From Eudorina sp. 2006-703-Eu-15 (lineage: Eukaryota; Chlorophyta; Chlorophyceae; Chlamydomonadales; Volvocaceae), in the NCBI GenBank assembly GCA_003117195.1, contig BDSI01000006.1:1951987-2015986 (forward strand): a DNA stretch of 64,000 nucleotides, written 5' to 3'. A program made the translations under genes and the position numbers. Below are positions 23,069-35,700 of this stretch, piece by piece; position 1 is the first letter of the stretch; every line of letters starts with the position of its first letter. The notes beneath the pieces are model-generated. The model was given only the letters and a program-made list of their open reading frames with translations, made no database searches and was not told where the DNA came from.

Positions 23069-26000
23069 TCACATCGCATCCACAGCAAGAGGCGCGGCAG
23101 CCTCGATGCCCGAAAGTACACCGTCGGCAACGCAGGTGCCGGCAGTGTCATCCGCCATCACCGGACTGCACGCCGCGTCGCAGTGCCCGGCGCCTGCCGG
23201 CAGTTGCTGCTGCGGCGACAGCGCCGGTGCGGACTGCGGGGACACGGCGTCGAAGCGCAGCTGGAGCTGCTGCGGGTGCTGCTGCTGCTGCTCCTGATGC
23301 AGCGGGGGTACCGGCATCTGCACCGGAAGCTGCGCGGGGTGTACTCCCGCGGCATGGTACGGCGCAGCGTTGTACATACCAACGTACGATGTGTACGGGC
23401 CCGGATGGTAGTAGTAATATCCGTGACCGACGTAATACAGCATGCCCTCAGGTGGCTTCGCCGACTGCTGCTGGTGCTGCTGCATTATCGGCGGCGGCAC
23501 CAGCGAGTCACCGTACGAACCCGGCAGCGGCTGCTGGTACCCAGCCTGCAGGTTCGGCTGAGCCTGCTGCTGTTGTTGTGGCTGTGGCTGCTGCTGTTGC
23601 AGTTGCTGCTGCAGCGACGGGGCCCCTTGCTGGGTCTGATCCAGCTGCCGTCCCGAACACGGGGGTGGGGCCGGCGGCTGCGGATGAAAGGCGTGCATGA
23701 CAGCGTACGGCGGCGGCATCATGGGGTGCTGGTACGGCTGCGGGTGGCCTGCGTGCAGCATGGGCGCGCCGCCATACAGCGCGTGCATGCCCGGCAACGG
23801 TGGCGGCGGCGGCGGCGCCGCTGTGGCCGCCATCCCCGGCTGCGCCGCAATCGGGTGCTGAGACATTAGGTGCGGCACGCCGTAGCATATGATGGGCGGC
23901 GACAGACCCGATGACGCGGTCAGCTGCGGCATCGGCGGGAACGGCGGCGGCGGCGGCGGGCCAGCGCCAATGACATACGGCATGGCCATCGGGCCGCCGA
24001 CCTGACCTGCCTGCACCGGCATGCCCCAGGGGACTGGCGACGCGGGTGCCGTGGGCAGGGTCTGCGGCACAACCGCGCCGGCGGGGGGCGCCGTTCCGAC
24101 GGGCGTCCAGGGAGATGTCGGCTGCGCACCCGCCGCCGTCGGCCCCAGACACGGCGGTGGCGCGGCGATAGGCTTGAAGGGCGCCATCGGATGGGCGGAG
24201 GTGCCGGGGACTGCCGAGGGCGGCTGCTGCTGTTGAGGCGCCAAAAGGCTGCACCCACTGAAGCTCGACTCGCGCTTCAGGACCACACCTGGGTGCTGTA
24301 CCGGGCTGCAGGCAGCCACGCCCTCGGAGGCGGGCTCGGTGAAGACCGGCGGCGCGCCGTGGTCAGCGGCCGCAGAGCCGCCGCCGCCGCCGGCAGCGGT
24401 GGCTCTTGGCCAGGCGCGCAGCTGCCGCGCCGCGTCCAACCCGCTCGGGCCGCTGTCGCCGTGCTCACACACGTCAGATAAGGGCGACCCGACGGAAGTA
24501 ATGCTGCTGTTGGCGGCGACTCCACGGATGCCGACATCCGCAGCGCCGCCGTCAACCACGAACGCTGCCGCCGCTGGCGCGGCCAGTGGCACGGGAAACA
24601 GCCCGGGCCCGAAAAGCCCGGAATCGAGCGACACCACACACGAAGACTGCTGCTGGATGCCCTCGTCTCCCGCGCCTGCCGCGCCCACGACGGCTTCATG
24701 CGGCGCCACCTGTGCCCCAGCAGTCAGCGGCGAGTCGGGGCTACCGAAATCCAGATGCGGCTGGTCAAACAGGTCCGGCGGCGTCCAGGTGCGGCCCGGC
24801 GCCTGTACCTGGGGGGGCTTGGGCCACGGCAGGGGAACCGGGGCGGGACTGGACACCGGCGCCTGGTGCGCCGCCTGCTGCCTCTCCCGTTGCCGCTGCC
24901 ACTGCTGCTGCTGTTGCCATTGGAGGTGCTGCTGCTGCACCGGTACCTGGAGCTGCTGCGGCGGGGGCACGGCCGGTGAGGGCGGCGCCGTGACGGCGGT
25001 CAGGTCCGGAGCCGCCCTCGCATCGTAGTCGAACAGTGCGCTGCCGCTGGCCACGTGCCTCAGGCACATGGTGCCCGAGAAGTCCATCGCTGTGTCCAGC
25101 AGGAGGTCGTCGTCGTCCAGGCAGGGACGGCGCTCTGCAGCGGGGGACGCCGCTGCGGCCAGGACCTCGTCCGAACGCGGCCCGGCGCCGACAGCCGGAC
25201 CCCCGCCGCGGACGTCGTGCGAGGATGCCAGCCGAGCAGCGCCGTTGCAGCCGCCCGGACGGACCTTCCCGCCCCCGCCCGCACCGTAGGACGCGCGGCG
25301 TGAGCGCTGCAGCAGCAGAAACCCGATCAAAGGGCGGCGCGTCAGACAACACCTGTGTGCTCGTGCGGGGAAGGTTTCGCCACCACGAACCATCATTTCA
25401 TATGAAACATTGACAATGCATAAATACGGCGATCACGTCCGGTACGTGAAGAAAGACACTCCGCAAGGGTCCTCCCCATATCCCACATGATCCCTGTGTC
25501 CCACACGCACCTCCTCCGCCTCGAGCATCTGCATGTTGTTGGTGCTCCAGTTGTGCGCCAAGGGCGGCCCTGCCGCCCTGCCGCAAGCCGCGGCGGCGGT
25601 AGGCCGCAGCGGCGCCGTCGCGGCCAGGCTGCCCCCCGCAGCGCAAGCGTCAGCCACACCTGAGACCGCGGCTGCTGGAGGCGCCGTCGCGGCATCGATG
25701 TCCGCCACCGCAGCCGTCGACGCCGCATCACGGGCCTGGCAGAACAGCCCGGCACCGGCGATCACCTCGCGGGATGCCCCGCGCGTGAAGGGTGACAAGA
25801 CCGAAGGGCCCGGTGCGGCAGCGGCCGCTAGTGCATCGGGCGCTGCGTCCGCACCGGCTACAACCGGCGCGCCGCCAAATGGTCTGTTAAACTGGTACGG
25901 CAGGCCGCTCTCGCTGCAGAGCATCGACGGGCAAACGAGGACGATGTGGTAAGCTTCCAAAAGGGCAAGGCAATGGGCTCGATGTTGAGCAAAGTAGCAG

Positions 26001-28825
26001 GTGGCTTCTGGTCGAGGTTGCGAATCGATCGAACACGATCGAGGCCTCCTAATGGGAGAGCCGCATAAGCAGCAAAGCAGGTGCGTGATGTTTCGTTCCG
26101 TTCAACCTGCCATACTGCGTGCGCGGAGACTTTGCAGACACCTATCTATGAATACATGGCAAGTGCAGGGTGCAAGGTGCGCAGCCTGTCAGCTGAGCTA
26201 GCACAGGCGACATGATGACCGAAACCGGGCCCACAGCAGGTCCGAGCCGCTTATCGTCCCATTGGTCCTGTGGGCTTCACATCAGTGAAGGAAACATCTC
26301 TCGGCGACCGCCGACGCCGAGCACTGGACAGATACGGTAGATGCTCACCAGATGCTCTCGGTGCGGGACGGCCGGGTGCAAACGTGCTCTGCCGGCACCT
26401 CCAGCTGCAATGCCTCTCCTGCCGTTGCCATCTCCCAAACCGGGGTGTCTCCGCCGCGCTCCGCCTCCGCCTGCCGCGCCGCCTCGGTCCCAGTCTCTGC
26501 ATCGACTGACTCGACGTCGCCGCTACCCGACCCACCGCAGACGCCGTCCAAGTCTGCGGGGTCCGTATCAAGCACACCACCGGCTGCCGCCTTGGCCTCC
26601 TGGCCCGCCCTCGCCGCCGCCTGCGCCGCCGCTTCCGCCGCTTCCTCCCGCTGCTCCGCCTCCACCATGCTCCGCAGGCGCTCGTTGCCCACCAGGGCAG
26701 CGACCCGCTTGGATCGTCGTCGCCTAGCGGCGGCGGCCGCCTCCCCGCGACCCGTGTCACCGCTCGCCGTACCGCCACCGTACACCGTCGTGCAGTCGGC
26801 CGTTGCAGCAGCGCCGCCGTCTGAGGGAAAGCGCTGCACTGCCGCGGTGGGCCCCTTCGGAGCTCTGGGAGCAGCGGAGCCGGCTGGGGCGTCAGCGCCC
26901 AATGCTGCGGTAGGCTCGGCTGCGGTGACAGCACCGGCTGGGGCAGAGCCGGCCGGGGTGCGGACGGATGCGGTCGCATCTTTGCGACAGGCGGTTGGCT
27001 TGGCGACAGGCTTTGCGGCGTCCTTCCCCTCCGCCGGTGCCAGTGCAGCCCCCCGACCGCGACCCGGGGCCGTCGCCGCCGAGTCCGCGGGGGACCCCGC
27101 GTCAGCGTCGTCCTCCTCCTCCTCATCGACGTCATCGTCGCTCTCGTCTGCGGATGTCAAGTCGTCGCGCTCCCTGCAGCAGTTGGACGAGCCGAACCAC
27201 TGTGGCATCTCAGGCGCCCGGCTGTTGGCGGCACGGCCGAGTGGCCACGAGGGCCGCACATGAAGGAACCAACTCGCTTAGCGATAACAAGTGGCGTCGC
27301 CTCAGAAACACACAGAGCACTTGGATGGAAGCAGTCCAAAGTAACAATGCGTCGGCCCCATGTTACCTGGTGCGTTCGCAGTACCACAGGGTGATTGGCA
27401 TGGCGAGCTCTCAGGGGACCTCGCTAGCGACAGCTGACACACCCAACAGCCGGCAGCTGAGAGACGATGCGCGCACGAGACGGCGCTGAGCGACACGTCA
27501 ACAGGGCAGGTTACATAGCCATGAGGACTGGTGCCTCGAAAGTAGTCACCGCGTGGCTTTCGTAACCGGAGGGCTTCCGCAACCGGAGGCTCACCGTGAT
27601 CCACGTTTACGCTTCGTCCCTGTGCCACCGCCACCACCACCAGCACCACCACCACCGCCGCCGCCGCCATTCCGCCGTCTCGGCGCTACGGTGAGCTTGA
27701 GACTGTCGAGGTACTCCTTCAGGGGCCCCGCAGGGTTGTCCGGAGTGACACGCTTCCGCAACGTCGCGTTCCAGTGATTCTGTGAGCACGATCCCACGCA
27801 GGTAATGAACCCAGCACACTCGGTGTCAATGAGGGAACGTCTCAAGAGGTGTAACTTAATGCGTGGGAGCCGTGCGTGTGAAGGAGGGAAAGGATAAGTT
27901 CGTTGACAGGAGATGCAACCCAGATGGAGGGGCGAGGGCAATTGCTCCAGCAAGGTGACACACGCGTTCAGGACAGAAACATATAGTGATTTGAATCCCC
28001 ATTTTCCGTCGTAGAAGGCGGACGGGTGCAAGGCCGTCAGTACGCACTCCTGTGTTTTAAGCAGTGCGGTCACAGACATTGGTGAACTCGTGAATAGCCT
28101 CACCTTCACGGCGTTTTCGCTGCGCCCCGGGATGCAACGCGCAATGTCGCTCCAGCGATTACCCAGCCGTTTGTGTGCGTCGACTACCATGACCTCCTCT
28201 TCGGGCGTCCAGGGACCTTTGCGAAGGCCTGGAGAAAGGTGATGGTTCCATCGCTCGCGGCATTGCTTGCCGATTCGACCTGTTAAGTCGGACTTGCCGG
28301 TGGCCTCGTTCAGCGCTCGCGCGATTGGGCTCCAGTTGCCTTCACCATACTTCTTCACCAAGCTGCATTTAGACGAGATGGACGAAAATTGATGGTTAGA
28401 CACTCGGTCGGGCAGTCTGCAACGATTTGTTTAGGCGTGACAGTTTTGACGCAGTCGCTTCACGCCCCTTCATGTAACAACATCCTGGCAGACCCAGCAA
28501 TTTTGTCAGTCAATCCATATATCATCCACAGTTGCAAGCAGTCGAAACTTGTGCGAAGGGTCTTGTCCGAACCCGGTTGCAGCATGCGCAACCTATGAGA
28601 AAGAGCCTCACCTAACAAGAAGACCGTCCTCTTCAGGGCTCCATCCGCCTGATCAACCAGTATTGCAGGGTGAAACGTCGGCAGCAAAAAAGTGGAGCAA
28701 CGCCCTCGGGTTCAAACTTGAAACAGCAATCCGCAAACAAAGCATACTTCCACCAAACTAAGCAGTCAGTGCATACCTTTGACCTTTGCGGTGGGGTGCC
28801 GCGGCGTGCCACTGCGCCGGGACAT
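23069..28825 (-). CDS. R2R3-type MYB transcription factor with a long Gln/Pro/Ala-rich tail
   Basis: Seven exons join in phase: 28777-28825 (ATG), 28612-28648, 28104-28362, 27595-27779, 26349-27173, 25511-25913 and 23069-25306; 3996 nt, 1331 residues. Two MYB repeats lie at residues 19-67 (W19, W39, W67) and 80-118 (W80, W99, W118), with the signatures GKQCRERWNHHL and SENAVKNHWNATLRKR. These resemble the plant MYB98/MYB119 group, in which NHWNAT is diagnostic. Repeat 1 has 27 rather than 19 residues between W39 and W67: an insertion (around NEATGKSDLTG) between helices 2 and 3. The 37-nt exon 2 supplies WSPEEDGLLV. After the DNA-binding domain come a Gly run and KRKR (about residues 170-176, NLS-like), an acidic patch (DDDVDEEEEDD), then Ala-rich and Gln/Pro/His/Tyr-rich low-complexity segments typical of activation domains. 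Nuclear DNA binding is inferred from the family; targets are unknown. Confidence 0.92.
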
Positions 28826-30003
28826 TCTCCTCGGGCACGCTCCTAGCCAACCAACTGCCTTCCTAAAAAGCCGTGGCTCTTTAGTGCATCAACACGTCGC
28901 GCCAGCAGGTCAATGCGCTGGCTGCGTCCTCAGCTCCTCCCGGTGACGAATGGAAAACGAAAAGTGCTCGAGGGACGCAACACCCCTTAACTCCGTATAT
29001 CACTGCACTCCGTATCCTGTCTGAATGGCGCGGCACAAGAAACATAAATGCCTGAGCAATGGCCAGTTCTCCGCTTTTATGCTATTGCTCGCAGGCCAGC
29101 GCGCAGGGTTGTCAGGGGTCGATAGAAAATGACATCAAGTGGCAATGAGTGTGTCTGTACACACGGTCATAACATACACCATCCTTGAGTTCAAGGCTAA
29201 GGGTGGAAGCTGACGGTTTGACGTTAAGCATCTCCATCGTCCGAGAGAGGCTTCCCTGAAATGCCGTACGCGTCAAACTCTCAAAGCGAAGCCGTTTACT
29301 TATCAGATGGAGCAGAGAATTATTTTTTACTGTGCGTACACAATAACCAGCGAATGCAGGCAGCTCTGACCCTGCGCAGCACCTGCGCAATTTCACGCAC
29401 ATGTTTGTATGTTTTGATATTGTTCGGCACATATATTTTAAACTAAAAAACTGGAATTATCTTTGAGCTGGCTAAGCACGGTCAGCAGTCGAGTTTTGGA
29501 AAGGACCCTTGGGCCACTTCGCCGTGCGTTCGATTGCGTTGTAGAGGATTGTCGGGCGAGTGGGACATGCTGGTGACGCGAGTCGTGCACGTTGGGCGTC
29601 CGTGTCCCCCAGGGATATGGATGTAATATCTTTGTTGGAGCTGTTAGAAGGCACGATAAGGGCCTCACATCACCTACAACGTAATAGACCCCAGTCGCCT
29701 GTGGATAAGACCTGTATCACCAGGCCTTCGAAATCCATGAACTATCCTTGAAAACATGTCAGATGATATGGCCTAAATACAATACTCCCAGTCGCTTGTT
29801 CGTGGTTTGACAGGCCGAAAAGTTGTTACTAGGTCTTCAGCGCACGGTTATGTGCGTCGCGGCCCGCGCCGATGCCCTTTCCCCCCCACCCCGTCGAAGC
29901 GGCTCGCAGAGCCTCACCCGTTGAGATTCTTTTTCATCGCCCATTGCCGATCGCCGATGCGGGGCCGCACTCGGGCCGCGTTTGAGGCGCGGCCTTTACC
30001 GCG

Positions 30004-30054
30004 CCTGTCGGCACTGCCTGGCAGTGCGGCACACTGCCTGGCACTGCCGACAGG
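30004..30054. repeat. near-perfect 23-bp inverted repeat
   Basis: The arms 30004-30026 and 30032-30054 pair at 21 of 23 positions around a 5-nt loop. The sequence is built from TGCCTGGCA/CACTGCC motifs. Confidence 0.85.
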
Positions 30055-31444
30055 TGTGTCACGGGCAGAGCCGCTGAGCTGTATCGCCAGACATGGAACC
30101 TAGCAGCACAAGGGAGGTACCAGGCGTCGACCACCGCCACCACCATTACAGGCGTCGAACACCACCGCCACCACCCCCGCCACCACCCCCACATCACCAC
30201 CACCGCCGCCACCACTGCCAGGCAACGTCATAGGGTTGTCGAAGCTCCCCGATCGCTAAATGAGCGAGCCAGGGGCGGACCCCGGTGACCTCTGTCATGG
30301 TTGCACGCGACGCAGGGAGTGCGTCCTCCTCCGTGCGGCAGTGACGCTGACCTTACGCTGATCGCGATGTGGGTTGCTCGGACCCAGCTCCACAGGCGCT
30401 GAAAGGGAACCGATGTCTATGTAGCATATCCCTCCCATTCGGTAGGACACTAGGCGTGGAAATGGTGGTTACAGGAAGAATCCTGACGCCACAAGGAGGG
30501 TATACGGTAGAGGCGTAGAGCCTGCGGGACGCACGGGCCAGGCTCTGACCCCCAAGGGCCGCACAGGAGAGCCACTGCCAGGCAGCCCCAGGCGCCCGGA
30601 CGGCTGCCTGAAGGTTGGTAAGCCAAGGCGACACTCCAGTCGCCCAGGGAGAGGACCCGAGAGGCGCCCCTAGAAGAAACAGCAGAACGAACGCCAAACG
30701 ACCGGTAGGCCCCCGCTCCTCCGCCGATGGCCAGCCGCGCGCGGCAGCAAGTGCGGACAGTCCTCCCCCCACGCCCCCCTCCCGATTCCACACTCGGAAG
30801 GCGGCATACCACCTCCCGGAGAACAACCGCCCCAAGCCGCCATTGCGCCGCAACGGAACCCGCGGCAGGGCCACGACCAGAGAGCCCTCCAGCCATCCAC
30901 CAGCCCCCCAGCAAGCAAAGGATGCCAGGGCCCCACTCGGCTCCTGTCCGGTCCAGTTTAGCCCCAGAACGGCTGCGCAGGTCGCCACGGCCGCGCAATC
31001 GATCCCCAGACCCCGGTCCCAGCACTGTGACCCCGGGCTGCAGGGCCCGAAGGGCTGCCTCAATGACCCTTGTCCACACGACCCGTCTTCATGGTGCCTC
31101 CGCTGCCTCCAAGCGCCGCCGCCCTGCACGCGGCGGGGCATCGCCAGTACCTGCCGGCCTTTGAGCCGTGCGGGGCTAAATTGAAAAAAGAAATAAACCC
31201 GAAGAACGAACCCGGGCACACCCAGCACAGCTCAGTATACTTACGTGGTGCGGTAGCCGTGCGGGGCGAGCAGGCGCCCCCCCCGGACAATACGTGCTGC
31301 TGCATGAAACGACCGCCCCGCACAAAACGATGCGCAAGTTCAGATACCAGAGGGGCTGCTTTCGTGTTTTACCCCCTGTTTTTCCGTTCTCTTCCTGCTG
31401 GTATCTGAGTATCTGTGTCTATATAAGAGACCCGCCGACTATCT

Positions 31445-31467
31445 GCGTGTTTAGAAATGAAACACGC
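31445..31467. repeat. short hairpin with loop AGAAATG, copy 1
   Basis: Perfect 8-bp arms GCGTGTTT / AAACACGC around AGAAATG. It shares a 15-mer core (GTTTAGAAATGAAAC) with a second site at 32236-32250. Confidence 0.7.
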
Positions 31468-32233
31468 TCCCTTGTGTGCATGTACGTGGGTTTGCGGCGA
31501 TTCGTCGGCTGTTAAGTGTTAACACACCGTGGACAGTATTGCCTGCCCGGACAGCGGTACGGGCGTCCCCCAGACATCGACATCCTGGACATGGTATATC
31601 TATCTGCCTTGCCCCCAGTGAGCTTCACCTGGGCTGAGCCGATCCGTGGGTCAGTAGGGGTGTGAGCACGGGCGGGGTGTATGGAGGCTGAAAACGGATG
31701 GGGCAAAGTGCTGGGTTGCGGGGCTGCGGCGGAAAACGAGCAGCCCGCTGTGGCTTGTGTCGGGCAACGTACCGTACGGTTGGGGCCCCGTGCGCCCGTA
31801 CAGTACCCGACGTGGCGAGGGGAAACCCCACCACCACGAGCAGTGTCACAACAATGTTGAGGACAATCACGCGGAGGTAAAAAGTCACCCAATCATGTAC
31901 GGATGCAAGTACGGTCCCCGTATGGGCCCCGCGGATCATCGGCGACAGCTACAGTTGGCAAGCTCAATGAGGTTCAGGCATGTCGCCGACACGACGCCGG
32001 GTCATAAACCATCGCCGGATGCCCACGTAGCTCACTGCGGTTCTTACCTCAGCAAACAGGCTGACTTCTTCCACCTGCACCTACCTGCTGTAAACAGCTG
32101 ACTGACAACTGCTGACTCGCTGCATGACAGCATGCAGCATCGTACGCCCATACCGCGTGTGCACCCGCATGACTGGGCCCGCGCAGCAAGCTTACCTGAT
32201 GCGTTGTGGCACTGGTTGCTCTTCATCCAGGTG

Positions 32234-32250
32234 GGTTTAGAAATGAAACC
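32234..32250. repeat. short hairpin with loop AGAAATG, copy 2
   Basis: Arms GGTTT / AAACC around the same AGAAATG loop. The outer pair differs from copy 1 (T-A there, G-C here), but pairing is kept. Confidence 0.6.
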
Positions 32251-32790
32251 AAGTGGGTGTCTGTGATTGCCTCGCAGCGACAGCAGGATGCTTGCGGCTC
32301 ATGGCTTCGATGTGCACTGCCCGGACTACCCCCACGGATGTGTGTACTTGTGTGTAGGGCAGGTGTGCGGTGATGTCGCACATAAACGCACTGACGCCGC
32401 TGCTCTATGGCTTGACGCCAGTTGCGGCGATTTGCGGCAGCAGCTCCCCCAGCAAGCCGGCATTGCCATTTCCGGCCTGACAGCACGGTACGGCAGTCCC
32501 TCATCCAATTGAGATGAAGTGACCCCGCATTCGATGCTCTAAATCAGGATCCAGATCCAAACCTTTTAGTTGTCCTGCTGCCACATCGCGGCCTGCAACC
32601 CTTCCCCCCTTGCTGCCGGCAACTCGAAGCTGCTGTCGTTTCCGTCCATCGTGCCGTACAGCTTGCAGCATTGGTTAGGCTTCGCCTGCCGAGCCCGGTG
32701 AATCCCTTGCGGCGGATGGAGCAGCTGACCATGTGCAGGTTTCGTAGTCTGGCAAATGACAACAGGCCCCAAACGGCTGGCTGCTCCGCC

Positions 32791-35700
32791 TCACCCTCTC
32801 ACCCTCCTGCTGCCCCGCCCCCGGTTTCGCGCCGCCTCGACGCCCGCCTCATCCCCCTCACTCTCACCCTCCTCAGCATCCAACCAACCCAGCTGCCCCG
32901 ACCTCCGGCCCTTGTCGCTGCGGCCACCCACCCGCTCCGTTGAAGCCCGCCACCGCTCTGCACCCCCCACCCGGTCCCCACCACCACCACCACCACCACC
33001 ACCTCGCCATCCACCGCGGCCCCGCCCTCCGTGACCGCCAAAGCCGACATCGCCGCCGTCTTCGTCGTCCTGGTCGTCGTCATCATCCAGGTAAGAGGCA
33101 GCCCGGCGACGACCCTCATCCGCCCTGGCGGCGCCACGCGCGGCGGGGACGGCTGCGGCTGCGGCTCCGCCGCCGCCACCAGGCCGCGGGCCGCCCCGCG
33201 GGCCCTTGGTCCGCCCCCTGGAGGAGGGAGACACGGACGACGCCTCCCACTCCTCAAACTCCAAATCGCCCAGATCCCGAGCGGCGGGCCGAGCGCCGCC
33301 GCCACCGCCACCGGCCTTTGACCGACCGTCCCGCGGGTCGCGGCCCCCGCGCCCCCGCTCGTCCCGCTGCTCGTCGTATCCGCGCGTCGGTACTGAGCCG
33401 CTGCGGCCGGATCTGCCTCCGCGCCCCCGTCCCCGGTCCGGTCCGTCGCCGTCGCCCTCCCCGTCGTCGTAGTACTCCCGCAAGGAGCGCTGCCAGGCGG
33501 GGGAGGCCCGGGCCTGGCAGGGCGCCGGTGGGGCGAGGGAGGGGGGGGTACAAGAAATCGGTAGACATTTTGGTAGACATTTGGGGCGTGGGGGGTGGGG
33601 CCGAGGTGGGCGCGGCGAGGAGAGGAACGCGGATGGTGTAGGCGGGAGAGGGGGGAGCGCTGTGTTAAGCGCGTATGCATGGAGGGCCGTGCAGTGCAGT
33701 GTAGTGCAGTGCGGGCTCTGGCCCAAGAGGTGGACAAGCAATGCGCCCACGTGCCGGGCCCGACAGGCGGACCGCCCCGACCGCCCGATAGGCACGTGGC
33801 TTGGCCATGGTCAAGACACCCATGCAACCTTCCCCCGGGCAACCCTCTGGCCGACTGCACCTCTGGACGCCAGCAGAGCCCAGCAGAGCCGTTACATTCA
33901 TTGCCGTTCCGTGTTGGGCACTTCGCGCATCATTCCCCCGGACGGCTGGCGCCCTCGTCACGGAAGGGGCGGCCCCGATCCCCCATCCGGGATCGGTCAA
34001 GAGGCCGGCCCTCTTTGACCGGTCGGGTAGTTGGTTGGCCGGCTGGTTGGCTGGTTGGAGAACACGTGGGTCAGGTCAGACAGACCGACCCACCTCAGAC
34101 GTGTACGGCCCCCCGTCGTCGTCATGTACATCCAGATCCAGATCGTCCTCCTCCTCGCCGCCCGCCGGGACGCGCCGCCGCAGTCCCGGCCGGCCTCGCA
34201 CCTCCTCGCGCGCCCCGGACCTCCCCGCCCGACTGCTGACCCGTGGGTCTTCCCCGCGGCCGGAGGGACCTCCACCTCCGCGGCTGGGGCCGGCGCCGGG
34301 GCCAGACCGCTCGTCTGCTCTCATGGGCGCACCTGCAGTCGGAATCGGCAGCACACAAGGGACTGTTGGGTCACCTGCCTTCTGCCGGGTCTTGCCTTTG
34401 TTTGCAGGCCGCGCCGGTGTTGGTGCGGCTCGCTTGTGCCGTTGTTCTTTTTGTATGCAAAGCCATTTGTTGCAGATTATCGCAATAAGATACCTGCCCC
34501 TGCTCCCTTCTGTGAGCCTTCCGTACACCGTACAGCCCACGACCCCCATATCCCCCCCCGGACCCTAACCACGCCCACAACCTCGTATTCCTCTTTCCCT
34601 CCCTTCCGAGCCTCCTCGCCCGGGCTCACCAGCATCCCCATACCCATCATCATCGTCACCATCATCGCCGCCCAACTGTACGGGCGCCCGGCGGCCCGGT
34701 GCCTTGCCGAGTCCGAGCCTGCCGGCGCCGCCCGCACCGCTGCCGCTGACGGAGGCGGCGCCCGCCGCTGCGCCCTCCGCCGCCACGGCCGCCCTCGCCG
34801 CCTGGGCCTGGTAGATGGCGTCCGCGTCGGCGGACGCCGCGGCGGCGCGGGGCCGCCGACGCGGCGGTCGGTCCCCGTACACCTCCGCAATGTCCTGCGG
34901 CGTCACGACGGTGTTGCCGGACTTGTCCGACGGCGCGGCGCACCTGTGCAGGCCGGTGGGGACGTCGGGGAACACAACATGGTCGAATACTACAATGGTG
35001 CGAAGGCGGGGAGTGGATGCGGTTGGAGGAGAGGGCAGGGGGGAGGAGGTCACAGGCAGCGGTCCGACAAGCAGACACCCGGTGCATCCAGAGGCGAGAC
35101 CATGTCGGGCGGCGCCGCGGAGCCCTCCGCTAATGGGGGCGGAGGGCCGACCCTACTCCGTGACGGGTTGGAGTAGGGTCGGCCCTCCGCCCCCATCCAG
35201 TCCCCCTCCCGCGCCTTGCGCCCCACCCGCCTACCTGAAGCACCTCGACTTGTCCCTCCAGTTGACCGCGCCGCAGTTGGCGCAGAACCAGTCCCCGCTC
35301 TCAACCACCACGCCGCCCCGCACCGCGTCACGGACCCGCAGCCGGTGCCTGCGCACGAGAGGGGGGGGCCGGGGCGGGAGATAAAATGTAAAAACCAGAC
35401 CCAGAACGAACCCCCCAGGCACATGTACATCCCAGCGGGTGTAGGGGGGCCCCGGAGGTGTTTCGGAGCAGGGAGCAGGGTCGGGGCTCCTACCATATTC
35501 CTTCAGGGCGCCTTTACAACACTACTACACGAGGGCGGCGCTGAGAGCAGCAGCCGACATCCGGGAGGTGAGCCGCACCCCACGACCGACACCCGCGCCG
35601 TGGCTGCCATGGTCACCTTCCCCCCTTTCTCGTCCTCGTCCTGACTGGGCAGCATACCAGCGGGAGGCTTGATAAGCAGCAGTCAACCCCCCCCCGGCGT

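Larger units (their letters stand above)
28826..32790. other. non-coding region between two tandem minus-strand genes
   Basis: Immediately upstream of the MYB start the DNA is AT-richer (28830-29800), probably promoter and 5' UTR. From about 30100 to 32790 the + strand is A/C-rich, as expected for a G/T-rich 3' UTR of the zinc-finger gene ending at 32791. TTACA (minus-strand TGTAA) occurs near 30147 and 30469. A 291-codon frame at 30353-31228 (minus) has no splice support or recognisable domain. Hairpins at 30004-30054, 31445-31467 and 32234-32250 are listed separately. Confidence 0.5.
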
